Shown: positions 8,718 to 17,421, counted from the first letter of the stretch. The stretch: 61,022 nucleotides of DNA from Candidatus Babeliaceae bacterium (GCA_007116155.1 SKJC01000003.1:1-61022); one strand, 5' to 3'. Numbers and translations are program-made. Notes: generated by a model not told the origin, from the sequence alone.

Positions 8718-9887
8718 ATGTGTAGTGTTTTTGTTGCTAAAGATCGTTTGTTTATTGTTTTTAGAGTTTTTAGTCTTTTTATTACGGTTTGTTTTTGTTG
8801 GGTTACTCTCGCTATTGATGGGGTTGTTAATAAACCGGTTGTTGATTTAAGCGATCGTTTATATCTTCGGGCTCAAGTAGTTGCTGCACCAGCTAGGCGG
8901 GGTGTTTCATGTTGTTCGCGGATGCACCAGGCGCTTTTTAATGAGCGTGTATCGGTTATTCGCATGATAAATAATCATACTGCGGAAGTGGCTATGGATG
9001 ATTTGATCTATAGCGTTTCAGCTGCAGAAAAAAAACCATTGAATTCGTTTATTATTTCATTAGATGACGTTACTCTTTTATCTCGATTAACTACCTATCA
9101 AAAGCGGGCTATTCCCCTGCAGCAAGAGAGGGGAGGGCGCGTTGTTGTGCTCAAAAAACCGTGGAATGGTTATTCATTTGGAACACGTTTTGTTGTTGAT
9201 GAGTTGCAGTATAGACGTAAGGACAGGTTGGTTCCTGTGCTGTTGTTGGTTGATCCTTTGCGCGATCCTATTGTTATGCGTATTCCTCGTAATTATGTTT
9301 TTGAAGAGAAGCTATTATCGATTGGTGAACAACGAGTATTATTTGTTAATTTAGCATATGAACTTATCGCCGATGCACAAAAATCGGGTGGCGTTATTCC
9401 ATATGTTTGGGGTGGTTGTAGTTATGTTGCTCCGTATACCGATTCCTATCAAATTTCGGAGCATGGATGGGTTCGTGAGCGTAATCAGCCTTTTTATAGT
9501 GGCTTTGATTGCTCTGAATTAGTCTATCGACTTGCCCGTATGGTTGGATCTGAATATAAAGGCAAAGTTAGTTCTCTGGCGCCTCAGTTGCTGCCGGAAG
9601 TTCCGCAAAATGAGCCTATTTTGGCGGGTGATATTATTTGGATGCCGGGACATATAATGATCGTTGGGAATATGAAAAATAACGAGGTTATTGAAGCGCG
9701 AGGTTATTCGAGTGGATTCGGCTGTGTACACTGCACAAAGGTTTCGAAGCTTTTTAAGAATATGAAAACGTGTGAAGAGGTACGCGCGGCTGGTAAGGCA
9801 CATAAGTCATTGGTGTTATGTAATCGGGACGGTAAGGCTTCGAGTGAGATAGCTTCATTGAAATTTTTAAGATTGTTTGATATATAA
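8718..9887 (+). CDS. Exported NlpC/P60-family cysteine hydrolase
   Basis: The 389-residue protein has an N-terminal export segment, a central region that looks SH3-like, and a C-terminal NlpC/P60 domain. That domain has YVWGG, the catalytic Cys in GFDCSELV (Cys265), GDIIWMPGHIMIV with the catalytic His (His312), and IEARGYS for the polar third residue. The family cleaves peptidoglycan stem peptides or related amides. ATG 8718 is chosen because GGGGG lies just upstream; GTG 8700 and ATG 8715 are alternatives. A strong bidirectional hairpin follows the stop. Confidence 0.87.
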   Translation: MCSVFVAKDRLFIVFRVFSLFITVCFCWVTLAIDGVVNKPVVDLSDRLYLRAQVVAAPARRGVSCCSRMHQALFNERVSVIRMINNHTAEVAMDDLIYSVSAAEKKPLNSFIISLDDVTLLSRLTTYQKRAIPLQQERGGRVVVLKKPWNGYSFGTRFVVDELQYRRKDRLVPVLLLVDPLRDPIVMRIPRNYVFEEKLLSIGEQRVLFVNLAYELIADAQKSGGVIPYVWGGCSYVAPYTDSYQISEHGWVRERNQPFYSGFDCSELVYRLARMVGSEYKGKVSSLAPQLLPEVPQNEPILAGDIIWMPGHIMIVGNMKNNEVIEARGYSSGFGCVHCTKVSKLFKNMKTCEEVRAAGKAHKSLVLCNRDGKASSEIASLKFLRLFDI

Positions 9888-9930
9888 CAGAAGGTAAACG
9901 GTTATTAAATAACCGTTTACCTTCTGTTTA
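9886..9930. terminator. Bidirectional terminator hairpin
   Basis: A near-perfect palindrome of about 21 bp per arm (AACAGAAGGTAAACGGTTAT and its complement) lies between the convergent NlpC/P60 and J-domain genes. Confidence 0.85.
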
Positions 9931-9939
9931 GGTTAAGAT

Positions 9940-10722
9940 TTAGTTTTTAATGAAATTTGTTGGTAAATTCATTAAAAATTCATTTTTTAATGAATTTGAG
10001 ACGTCTTCTGGAATCAGCTTAAGATATTCTTTAAGCTGGGGCAGAATTTTTTCAATATATTCATCAAAATTGTTCTGAGTTTGAGCTAATAGAGTTGCTT
10101 TTTTTAATCTATCTCCCCAGGATTCAATAGTCTGAAGCCCCATTGTATTGGAATAAATAATATTTGGGAAAATTTCTTTAAGTGCATTAACAAAATTGGT
10201 TTTTATGTTTTGGGGTGTTAGTTTATTAATTGCATCGTGAAGATTTTGGTCGACTAACCAGTTGAGTAATTCTTCACGTTTATTTTTCGTTTCTTCGTTT
10301 AAAAGAGTAGCGCTCTCTTTTAAATTTATTTTAAAATCTTGTATTTTTTTAGTTTTGATCGCATTTATTAGTTTTTGACGAGTTCGAAATATTGGAGGAG
10401 TATTTTGCTCTTCTTCATACTGCATTCGTTTTTTTGGATCAAGTAGCGTTTCTTGAGCAGTTGTAAGACGCTTAAATACGTCTGATGCATATGGGCTATG
10501 ATTTTTATCGGGGTGCCACTTGAGCGCTTGTTTTTTGTATGAGGTCCTTATTTGTTGGTTTTCAGCACTGCGAGATAGGCCTAATATTTCAAAATAATTC
10601 ATTGTCAATTCGGCGGGTTTAGTTGTGTTTTCAGTAGGAGCCGGCATTGTAATCATCTTTAGCTCGGCAGATTGTATTATTATTGGCATTACAAATAGAG
10701 CACTTACTATAATACGTTTCAT
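9940..10722 (-). CDS. Exported J-domain (DnaJ-like) protein
   Basis: The 260-residue protein has a signal peptide (MKRIIVSALFVMPIIIQSAE), then a J-domain at about 41-105: NYFEILGLS, a basic helix II, HPD at 70-72, and FKRLTTAQETLLDPKKRMQYEE. The remaining 150 residues are helical and match nothing I recognise; there is no zinc-finger or DnaJ C-terminal substrate domain. Ordinary J-proteins act in the cytoplasm with DnaK. Export of one implies that its Hsp70 partner is elsewhere, for example in the host. It is a single gene. Confidence 0.87.
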   Translation of the reverse strand: MKRIIVSALFVMPIIIQSAELKMITMPAPTENTTKPAELTMNYFEILGLSRSAENQQIRTSYKKQALKWHPDKNHSPYASDVFKRLTTAQETLLDPKKRMQYEEEQNTPPIFRTRQKLINAIKTKKIQDFKINLKESATLLNEETKNKREELLNWLVDQNLHDAINKLTPQNIKTNFVNALKEIFPNIIYSNTMGLQTIESWGDRLKKATLLAQTQNNFDEYIEKILPQLKEYLKLIPEDVSNSLKNEFLMNLPTNFIKN

Positions 10723-11009
10723 AAAAACTCCTTTTTTTATAGTGATATCTTTTTTGTTATTATTTTTAATTTATCAATTTTCAAATAGAAGAGTAAATAG
10801 AAGGGTGGAGTTTTGTTTTTTTTCCTGTTGGGCGGGAGATATTGTATGTGAATAAGGGGCTGGTGTGCCTTGGCAACTAGAAGTTTTGTAACCAGATTGC
10901 GCTTATTGATAGGTGAGATTTTCAATTGTTAGACTATAGGTTTGGTAGCTAGGCAATTAACTTTGTGATGAAGAACGATCTTGAAGTGTTGTAATCCTTC
11001 AAGTGGTAG

Positions 11010-11648
11010 CTATGATTGCAAAGATTCTTCATCGATTAGAATAAAACGATTTTCGGTTGATGAATATTGAAAAACGTCGGCTGTTTTTAAATCGAACCAC
11101 CAACCATGAATTGTTAGAACACCTTGTTTTAATTGTTCAGAAACTGAAGGATAGCTTTTGAGATGTTCTAGTTGTTGCAAGACATTAATCTGTGAGAGTT
11201 GATCAACGGGAGATAAGTGTTCTCCGATACCAATATTTTCTGATAAAAATTGTTCGTATGAGTGTCTAGCAATGTTTACCCAGGAAGAGATGCTGGGATG
11301 AACTTGCTGTTGTTCAAGTATAGCTTTCATAGCTCCACAACCTGAATGGCCACAAACGATTATATCGTTTACTTTTAGTTCAAGGAGGGCATATTCTACC
11401 GCAGCGGCAACTGATGTTTCAGTGCTGCCTAGTACTTGATAGGGTGGAACTATGTTGCCGATATTGCGTAACACAAAAAGATCGCCGGGATCGGTGGATG
11501 CGAAAACATTTGGAACAACTCGGCTATCGCAGCAAGCAATAAATAGAGCGTCAGGTGTTTGCATGTCAGCTAAAAAAGCATATTTTTCGCAATAGCCATC
11601 TTTCTTGCATTGACGAAAATTGATGATGCCTTTAATTAGCTTTTTCAT
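11010..11648 (-). CDS. Beta-class carbonic anhydrase
   Basis: The 212-residue cytoplasmic enzyme interconverts CO2 and bicarbonate. The zinc ligands and catalytic dyad are visible: CDSR at 40-43 and HSGC at 101-104 (Cys40, Asp41, Arg43, His101, Cys104), with DPGDLFVLRNIGN between them. Length and motif spacing are normal for the family. No cyanate or transporter genes adjoin it. Confidence 0.95.
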   Translation of the reverse strand: MKKLIKGIINFRQCKKDGYCEKYAFLADMQTPDALFIACCDSRVVPNVFASTDPGDLFVLRNIGNIVPPYQVLGSTETSVAAAVEYALLELKVNDIIVCGHSGCGAMKAILEQQQVHPSISSWVNIARHSYEQFLSENIGIGEHLSPVDQLSQINVLQQLEHLKSYPSVSEQLKQGVLTIHGWWFDLKTADVFQYSSTENRFILIDEESLQS

Positions 11649-11758
11649 GATTTCACTCTTTTTTGTAAAGATTTGGCCTCTATGTAAATAATTATAGCGT
11701 ATTAATTGAGAGATTATTCAAAAACAGGAGAAGAGAAAGAGGTTAATGTGATAAAAAT

Positions 11759-11835
11759 TGGTGCGCCCAGAAGGAGTCGAACCCTCAACCTTCAGATCCG
11801 TAGTCTGACGCTCTATCCAATTGAGCTATGGGCGC
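11759..11835 (-). tRNA. tRNA-Arg(ACG)
   Basis: Complete cloverleaf with acceptor GCGCCCA/TGGGCGC, anticodon loop CTACGGA (anticodon ACG) and an encoded CCA. It lies 16 bases from the tRNA-Ser(GCT) gene on the same strand. Confidence 0.95.
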
Positions 11836-11851
11836 ATAATGTTTGGAGACA

Positions 11852-11941
11852 TGGTGGAGAGAGAGGGATTCGAACCCTCGCGCCCCTTTTGGAGGCTCTT
11901 GCTTAGCAGGCAAGCGCTTTAGACCACTCAGCCATCTCTCC
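11852..11941 (-). tRNA. tRNA-Ser(GCT)
   Basis: Class II tRNA with acceptor GGAGAGA/TCTCTCC, a long variable arm, anticodon loop CTGCTAA (anticodon GCT) and encoded CCA. The discriminator is A. It is probably cotranscribed with tRNA-Arg. Confidence 0.95.
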
Positions 11942-12026
11942 TCGAGATTTCAAAAGCGTTGCGAACATGCTACGCTATGCAAAGATAATGATACGGCTTT
12001 TATGCATAGATGGCAAGTCCAAGTTC

Positions 12027-12287
12027 ATGAAATTTGTAATTAAGGTTGTTCCCCGCTCATCACGTCAGGGCTTTGCGCCTGATAGCGAGGTTGGGGTTAA
12101 GTGCTATGTTCAAAGTCCGCCGGAGGGTGGTAAGGCAAATAAGGAGTTGATCCAATTGCTTGCCAAAAAACTGGGCGTTCCGCAGACTGAAATTACGCTG
12201 CTGTATGGCGGGGGAACGCGAAAGAAGATGTTTGAGTTGCCGTTTGACGTTGAGGCTCAAGAGTTAATCGCGCGATTATTGGCGTAA
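12027..12287 (+). CDS. DUF167/YggU family protein
   Basis: The 86-residue protein matches the family throughout: MKFVIKVVPRSS at the start, PPEGGKANKELIQLLAKKLGV in the middle, then a GxxxRKK segment. The start is ATG 12027, not the upstream ATG at 11967. The molecular role of the family is not established. A strong terminator follows. Confidence 0.9.
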   Translation: MKFVIKVVPRSSRQGFAPDSEVGVKCYVQSPPEGGKANKELIQLLAKKLGVPQTEITLLYGGGTRKKMFELPFDVEAQELIARLLA

Positions 12288-12322
12288 GGTTTTGATTGAA
12301 TTCTGTTTGGATAGAGAAAAGG

Positions 12323-12354
12323 GGCCCGGATAAAATCCGGGCCGTCTGTTTTTG
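12323..12354 (+). terminator. Rho-independent terminator after the DUF167 gene
   Basis: A 9-bp GC-rich stem (GGCCCGGAT / ATCCGGGCC) with an AAA loop is followed by GTCTGTTTTTG. Confidence 0.85.
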
Positions 12355-12362
12355 TAGGGGTG

Positions 12363-13283
12363 TTATTCAAATAAATCAAGGCAATTGTTTGTGTGCTTCA
12401 AAAAGCTTTTAATGCGTTGGTACCAACCACGGGGATGGTAGTGTTGGACATATTCTTCGAGACTTTTTCCTAGAGGATCAGGGATATTATTAGTTTTGCG
12501 ACGATTAATTTCGTTATCGATGGTTTCTATGCGTTTTTCATAAGAGGGGTGTTTCAAGCCTGACTCGAATCCTAAGTCGATTAGTCTTTGGAAAAGAGTT
12601 TTGCCTTCTTCTAATTCTTTTCGGTTCGATGCCTTTTGATTTGCAAAGGCATCCGCCGCAGCTTCCCTTAGTTGCGAGGTGGCATAAAATTGAATTTTTG
12701 CGTCTGGTAGTTGAGCTTTGTATTCCGCTATATAGCGGGAGTATAGCTCTTTTTTGTTATAATATTCGAAACTGTTTTCGCAATTGTTAGCGTCGAGGTT
12801 GTTAAGTTTAGAAGTCCAAAGCTCAAGTTTCCATTTGAGGTCTTTATATTTCTTTTTGGCATCCATATAAGGTTTCTGAAAATAACAGTAATCAACGTAA
12901 TTGTTTTGAAAGGCGTGTCCTGCTTCATGCAGAAGAGTCCATTCTTGGCCGTTTTTCTTTTGGCCGGTTGTATTATCAATGGCTGGAATAACGATACCAA
13001 TGAGATTACCACCGCTGACGCGCAAGCGGGAAAGGTGTGCTCCGATTTCATGCGTTTCTGGGCAAAATACTGGTATTTTAACCTTGGTCTTATCTTTAAC
13101 AAATTTTGCATAGGCTTTTTCTTGTGCTTCTTGATATCTGTTCTTGGGATTGCGTGTTTTTGCTTTGAGCTCCGAGCGATAGGCGGCTATTTCTTCTTGC
13201 AATTCATTTGTAGTTGGTTGTTTTTCAGCTGCTTGTAGACCTATATTCAGACATATGCTTAAAATGGCTATATAATGTTTCAT
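12363..13283 (-). CDS. Exported zincin metalloprotease (third in the window)
   Basis: The 306-residue protein has a signal peptide (cleavage near LQAAE), a Lys-rich helical stretch, and a zincin core: HEAGH at 119-123 and a third-ligand segment EAAADAFA at 207-214. About 85 residues separate the two motifs, much more than in the two zincins near 5 kb, because a helical insertion rich in Tyr/Lys/Asn lies between them. It is therefore a distant relative, not a recent copy. The substrate is unknown. Confidence 0.78.
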   Translation of the reverse strand: MKHYIAILSICLNIGLQAAEKQPTTNELQEEIAAYRSELKAKTRNPKNRYQEAQEKAYAKFVKDKTKVKIPVFCPETHEIGAHLSRLRVSGGNLIGIVIPAIDNTTGQKKNGQEWTLLHEAGHAFQNNYVDYCYFQKPYMDAKKKYKDLKWKLELWTSKLNNLDANNCENSFEYYNKKELYSRYIAEYKAQLPDAKIQFYATSQLREAAADAFANQKASNRKELEEGKTLFQRLIDLGFESGLKHPSYEKRIETIDNEINRRKTNNIPDPLGKSLEEYVQHYHPRGWYQRIKSFLKHTNNCLDLFE

Positions 13284-13376
13284 GGAAAATTTCCTTGTAT
13301 TTTTTATTCTATTTTGCTTTTTTATTTTAATTTTGTCAACATATTAACACAAATTAAGACAGTTTTGTTGGTCTTT

Positions 13377-13679
13377 TTACCAGAAGGCTCGAATGAAAAC
13401 ATTTCCGAGAATTATGTCTGTGCTAATATTATTTTTAGCCGCCCAAAATGCGTGCTTGGGCATATCACTTGTTGACATTCTGTCTTGAGTAATTGCCTGC
13501 AAGTTAGATGTAAGATCTTCGGAAAATGGCGTGAGATTGCGCTTATATAATTTTTCTTCGGCAGTATAGGTAGCCGCGGCAGAGATCATGACTTGTGCTA
13601 TCTCTTCGATGCGTTTGTGTTTCTTCGAAAAGTGCGCATCATAAGCGTATTGTCGGTATACGCATATCTTTTTTGACTA
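13377..13679 (-). pseudogene. Possible remnant of an unknown gene
   Basis: A 70-residue frame from ATG 13589 to the stop at 13377 stays open for about 30 codons upstream of the ATG (including RQYAYDAHFSKKHKRIEEIA) until a stop near 13680, with no good start or ribosome site. The composition looks protein-like. No family is recognised. It sits in an otherwise empty 530-base gap and may be the tail of a decayed gene. Confidence 0.3.
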
Positions 13680-13757
13680 TCAGGCGAGTCTGTTTTTTTG
13701 GAGCGTTCTGGCTTCGGTTTTGTAATGTATTTGGTTAATGATAATAACAGAGTGTTC

Positions 13758-13785
13758 TTGACGGTTGTAACGGCTGTGTTACTCT
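13758..13785 (+). promoter_or_regulatory. Candidate promoter of the tRNA-Leu/tRNA-Ala pair
   Basis: TTGACG (13758-13763) and TACTCT (13780-13785) are separated by 16 bases and lie 28 bases upstream of the tRNA-Leu gene. The spacing matches the rRNA promoter at 21445; the -10 match is weak. Confidence 0.45.
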
Positions 13786-13813
13786 AAAAATCAGATCTTT
13801 TTGAAATCTAATT

Positions 13814-13900
13814 GCCGGGGTGGCGAAATTGGTAGACGCACGGGACTCAAAATCCCGCGGTGGTGACACTGTGTCGGTTCGAGTCCGACCCCCGGCACCA
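13814..13900 (+). tRNA. tRNA-Leu(CAA)
   Basis: Class II tRNA with acceptor GCCGGGG/CCCCGGC, anticodon loop CTCAAAA (anticodon CAA), a variable arm and encoded CCA. tRNA-Ala follows after 7 bases. Confidence 0.95.
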
Positions 13901-13907
13901 ACATCTT

Positions 13908-13983
13908 GGGGCTGTAGCTCAGTTGGTAGAGCGCGTGGGTCGCATTCACGAGGCCACCGGTTCGACTCCGGTCAGCTCCACCA
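13908..13983 (+). tRNA. tRNA-Ala(CGC)
   Basis: Complete cloverleaf with acceptor GGGGCTG/CAGCTCC (one G-U pair), anticodon loop GTCGCAT (anticodon CGC) and encoded CCA. It is probably processed from a transcript shared with tRNA-Leu. Confidence 0.95.
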
Positions 13984-14131
13984 ATATCTTTACTTTATTT
14001 ATTTTTTCTCTTTTTTGCATGATTTTAAAAAACTTTTTGTATTCAGAAGGCGCGGCTTTTCTGTTTCTGTTGCTGCGGACTGCAATAGTTCGATGGTGTT
14101 AGCTTTATTTGCATTGATACGGTCTTTTTTG

Positions 14132-14602
14132 TTAATTGAGCAGATAGAGTGATGCATTTAGTATGCTGGCAAAGGATGTCCAGAGAAAATAAGGAATCCA
14201 GAGTAGAAAAAGTGGTTTGCTATGCCAGGAGAGTACTAAGCATGCAAGTAGTGCGAGCCAGAGTGCGATAATTACGAGTAGGGCAAGATCGATGCGTTGT
14301 GCATAAAAAAAGACTGGTGACCAGAATACATTAAGCGCCAGTTGTACAAAAAAGAGCCAAGTGAGCACAGGATGTTCGGATCGTGTTTCCCATATCATGG
14401 TTAGGCTAATTCCCATAAGTATATATAACAGCGTCCAAACTGGTCCAAAAAGGTAACTCGGCGGGGTAAAAGAAGGTTTCATTAGGGTTGCATACCAGGC
14501 AAGATTGCGTGCGCGTACAACTAACCCTGAAAGCGAGCCGAGACCTAGGCAAATAGTTATCCCAGGGAGTGATTTTAGTAGCACATGAAACAGTCTATTC
14601 AT
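14132..14602 (-). CDS. TspO/MBR family membrane protein
   Basis: The 156-residue protein has five hydrophobic segments and the family signatures: WYATLMKPSFTPPSYLFGPVW, TLLYILMGISL and LNVFWSPVFF. TspO proteins bind porphyrins and cholesterol-like ligands in membranes; what this one does here is unknown. It is a single gene. Confidence 0.93.
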   Translation of the reverse strand: MNRLFHVLLKSLPGITICLGLGSLSGLVVRARNLAWYATLMKPSFTPPSYLFGPVWTLLYILMGISLTMIWETRSEHPVLTWLFFVQLALNVFWSPVFFYAQRIDLALLVIIALWLALLACLVLSWHSKPLFLLWIPYFLWTSFASILNASLYLLN

Positions 14603-14706
14603 AGAATTTCCAAGTTTTGAAAATAGTTTTTTGGAAGCATACTAGATCTATATCGATTTGTCTTAGCTGGTTAGTGGCAAAAAATTTGACATAAGAAAGG
14701 CGTGGT

Positions 14707-15036
14707 ATGAAAACTATTTTTTCAAAAATTATCGATCGTGAAATTCCTGCAGATATTGTTGCAGAAAATGATCAGGTGATTGTATTTCGGGATATTAACC
14801 CAAAGACGCCGATTCATGTATTGATTGTTCCTAAAAAAGAAATAAAAGATATTCAATCATTTGCTCCGGAAGATTTTGTGTATGCTCAGGCAATTTTTGC
14901 TATGGCCCAACAGCTTTCACAAACTATCCCGGGCGCAGAAGAATTTCGTTTGCAAATTAATTCTGGCTATCGGGCTGGTCAGCGGGTTTTTCATGTCCAT
15001 GCGCATTTTTTGGCTGGTGCTGAGTTAGCAGCGTAA
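14707..15036 (+). CDS. HIT family nucleotide hydrolase (HINT-like)
   Basis: The 109-residue protein starts IFSKIIDREIPADIVAE, has VFRDINPKTPIHVLIVPKKEI, and ends with the catalytic histidine triad HVHAH at 96-100. It is a typical HINT-type purine nucleoside phosphoramidase/AMP-lysine hydrolase and is of full length. A truncated second copy of its C-terminal half lies at 17422-17595. A convergent terminator hairpin follows. Confidence 0.95.
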   Translation: MKTIFSKIIDREIPADIVAENDQVIVFRDINPKTPIHVLIVPKKEIKDIQSFAPEDFVYAQAIFAMAQQLSQTIPGAEEFRLQINSGYRAGQRVFHVHAHFLAGAELAA

Positions 15037-15055
15037 GGATATTGAAATCTTTGTT

Positions 15056-15094
15056 TCTCTCATAACGGTTGCAATATACAACCGTTATGAGAGA
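15056..15094. terminator. Bidirectional terminator hairpin
   Basis: A 16-bp perfect stem (TCTCTCATAACGGTTG and its complement) with a 7-base loop lies between the convergent HIT and caspase-like genes. Confidence 0.85.
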
Positions 15095-15105
15095 AGTAGA
15101 AAATG

Positions 15106-16446
15106 TTAAGAAATGAGATTGTTTAGACAAGTTTCTATTTTTTGAAGTAATTCTTCAGGCTCAATTGCTTGTGTTTTAAAATTTTTAATATTGTTTATTT
15201 CAGCAGCTTCAGTTATTGTTTTGAGTAATTCTTTAAATTCTTGTTCGAGACTTTTATCTGAGTTAGTATCAGCGAGATATGGCGCAAGACTGGCTGGATT
15301 ATTTTCTGCAAGAAAGTTTTTATCATAATATAGTTTTTTGGTTTTATTGTCATAAAGAACAAACTGTTGAGGTGCCTTGGTGATGCCGAGTGCAACCAAT
15401 ATTTCTAAAAATGTTTTTATATTTTGATCAGAGGCAAAGATGTCTAATTGAAAATCTTCTTTTAGACTGATTGCACTGTTTGCGCATAATGGCTCGTCAT
15501 TTAATACGATGCAACAATCGCTTTCACCATCTTTTTGGTTCGTGCAGGGCAGAAGGGAGTTGATTGTGATCGTGCCAGTATTATCCTTGAAGGTTAGTAC
15601 GTTTTCAACCTTGTGTTGATTTGCTAGTAAAGTTTTATTTAACGTAATGTGCTTAGTGGTCATATTTACTAGGTCAAAAATCTGGATTTGGCTTGAAGTA
15701 GGCGCGAGAGAGAGTAATTTTTCTTGTAGCTCTTCTTTTTCTTGAGAAGAAATATTTAAAGCATTTATTTTAGAAGAAAAATCAAACAATATCTTTGTGC
15801 TGAGAACTTCTGGTGTAGGCCAATATCTAATCGCTCCTTGTTCCTCTAGCCATTTAAAATCAATTGGTTTGTTAGCATTATTAATAGTATTTAATTCTCT
15901 AATGATATTCTTAATGCGCTCTGTATTGTCGAGCACAGGAATGCTGTTATCAACAAAATAGTGCGCGTTTGAGATAAGGCTATGCGCGAGAATAATGCCA
16001 TCTTCTAGTAAAATATTACTAAATTCAGGAATTAAGGCGCTGCTAAAACAGGAGGTGAGAAATATGACGTTGGCTTTATTGTTCCGGGCTTCCATTTTAT
16101 CTAAAATATTTGGCTTAAAATCGTTCTGAATGTCTTGGTTCCATAAGCTTCGATTTTCTACATCAGTTTGATTAGAGTGCCCGCCTGTAATTGCGAGAAT
16201 ATCTATCGTTTCTCCTTGTTTTAATAGACTGTTTAGTGCATCATTTTTTTCGCGATTTTTAAAGAATTCATATGGTTTGATTTCGGTAATCATTGTTTTT
16301 TCTGTTTCCTCGAGTTTTGGTTTTGAACTAAACATATCTATGGAATCATAAAAATACACAATCTTTTTATTGGAAGGCATTTGGGCCCCATATTGTAAAA
16401 ATGGTACGAGTAAAAGGCTTAAGCCTATGTTTTGTATGAAATTCAT
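15106..16446 (-). CDS. Exported protein with a caspase-like (clan CD) fold
   Basis: The 446-residue protein has a signal peptide (about 1-22). Residues 80-140 look like the clan CD cysteine-peptidase core (C80/CHAT/caspase relatives): a beta strand into the His position, DILAITGGHS (His90), then NVIFLTSCFSSALIPEF with the candidate nucleophile Cys133. The rest (about 200-446) is mixed alpha/beta and unrecognised, with a Cys-rich stretch near 300. Residue order and spacing fit an active peptidase, but the overall assignment rests on these two short motifs. It is a single gene with ATG start at 16446. Confidence 0.55.
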   Translation of the reverse strand: MNFIQNIGLSLLLVPFLQYGAQMPSNKKIVYFYDSIDMFSSKPKLEETEKTMITEIKPYEFFKNREKNDALNSLLKQGETIDILAITGGHSNQTDVENRSLWNQDIQNDFKPNILDKMEARNNKANVIFLTSCFSSALIPEFSNILLEDGIILAHSLISNAHYFVDNSIPVLDNTERIKNIIRELNTINNANKPIDFKWLEEQGAIRYWPTPEVLSTKILFDFSSKINALNISSQEKEELQEKLLSLAPTSSQIQIFDLVNMTTKHITLNKTLLANQHKVENVLTFKDNTGTITINSLLPCTNQKDGESDCCIVLNDEPLCANSAISLKEDFQLDIFASDQNIKTFLEILVALGITKAPQQFVLYDNKTKKLYYDKNFLAENNPASLAPYLADTNSDKSLEQEFKELLKTITEAAEINNIKNFKTQAIEPEELLQKIETCLNNLIS

Positions 16447-16597
16447 AAAATTCTCCTTATACTAATTTTTTAGTTAATGATTTGAACTGTTTATTTAAAC
16501 TTTACTATTAAACCATAGCATAAAAATTTGACAAAAATAAATATATACGTAATCTTTTTTGGTGTATAAGAGATTTAAATTTCTATTAAGGGTTTTT

Positions 16598-17398
16598 ATG
16601 AATCATTGGTTAGTGAACGGGGCTGCTTTTTTAAGTATTTTTTTTATGCCCCAGGTAAGTATGGCAACGTTGCGCAACTATTTTGTTGTTCAAGATGAGG
16701 TTTCAGGAAAAAAATGCTTGATCATTGGTGAAACGCATGATAAAAATTCATTCCCTGAGTTTTCTGATGTGTTTGATTTAGATGCGTTGGGTCCTAAGCT
16801 TACATTTTTATTAGAGCTTCCTGCGGATATTCAAGACACGCCTGCTGTTCGCGAATCATCGTTACTTCCTTGTAAAATTTATTCTTGGGTTGGCCTGCAA
16901 AAGGTTTGTGTTGACTTTCCTTCTAAAAATCGAATGGGGCCTCAATTTGGTGATCAGGGAGTAGAGGAAGTCAAGAAAATAGGAGAAGATGTTGCACTTT
17001 TTTGGAAGCAAGCAAAAGATCCTGCGCCATTTGATGTTGCCCAAATTCCTCAAATTGGTGGCTATTTTTCATTGTTAGAATTATTAAAAAGATCCTTCCA
17101 GTTTCGGCAGTCAAATCCATATTTGAGTAAAATCTTTTTAACAAAAGGGTTTCAAATTTTTTCACCGGCAATTTTTATGGAGATATTTTCACTTTCTAAT
17201 TCGGGAATGCAAATGCGAAATGAGCGTTTTACATCAGAGTTAACGAAGGTTGTTAATCAAGAAAATGCTATTTTTCCAGTTGGAGAAAGTCATATATCTG
17301 CAATTCATGAGCAGTTGAGTTCATTGGGTGGCGTTGTGCAATTGCCAATAAAAAAATTTACTGAAGATGTGGGAAGAGATTTTATTGAACGGATATAG
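16598..17398 (+). CDS. Exported TraB/ChaN-like (GETH...E...GESH) protein
   Basis: The 266-residue protein has a signal peptide and the scattered motif set of the TraB/ChaN/GumN superfamily: LIIGETHD (44-48), a Glu in LLELP (73) and VGESHISAIHEQL (about 229). In related families these His/Glu residues bind heme or metal, or form a putative metalloprotease site. The start is ATG 16598, with AAGGG six bases upstream; the upstream TTG gives a longer frame without support. It lies just upstream of the mini-HIT copy. Confidence 0.62.
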   Translation: MNHWLVNGAAFLSIFFMPQVSMATLRNYFVVQDEVSGKKCLIIGETHDKNSFPEFSDVFDLDALGPKLTFLLELPADIQDTPAVRESSLLPCKIYSWVGLQKVCVDFPSKNRMGPQFGDQGVEEVKKIGEDVALFWKQAKDPAPFDVAQIPQIGGYFSLLELLKRSFQFRQSNPYLSKIFLTKGFQIFSPAIFMEIFSLSNSGMQMRNERFTSELTKVVNQENAIFPVGESHISAIHEQLSSLGGVVQLPIKKFTEDVGRDFIERI

Positions 17399-17421
17399 GC
17401 TGTTAATTTTATTAATAGAAT

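Noticed and set aside
11706-11906. Open frame reading through tRNA-Arg and tRNA-Ser
   Set aside because: It is antisense tRNA sequence with no ribosome site or protein-like upstream part.
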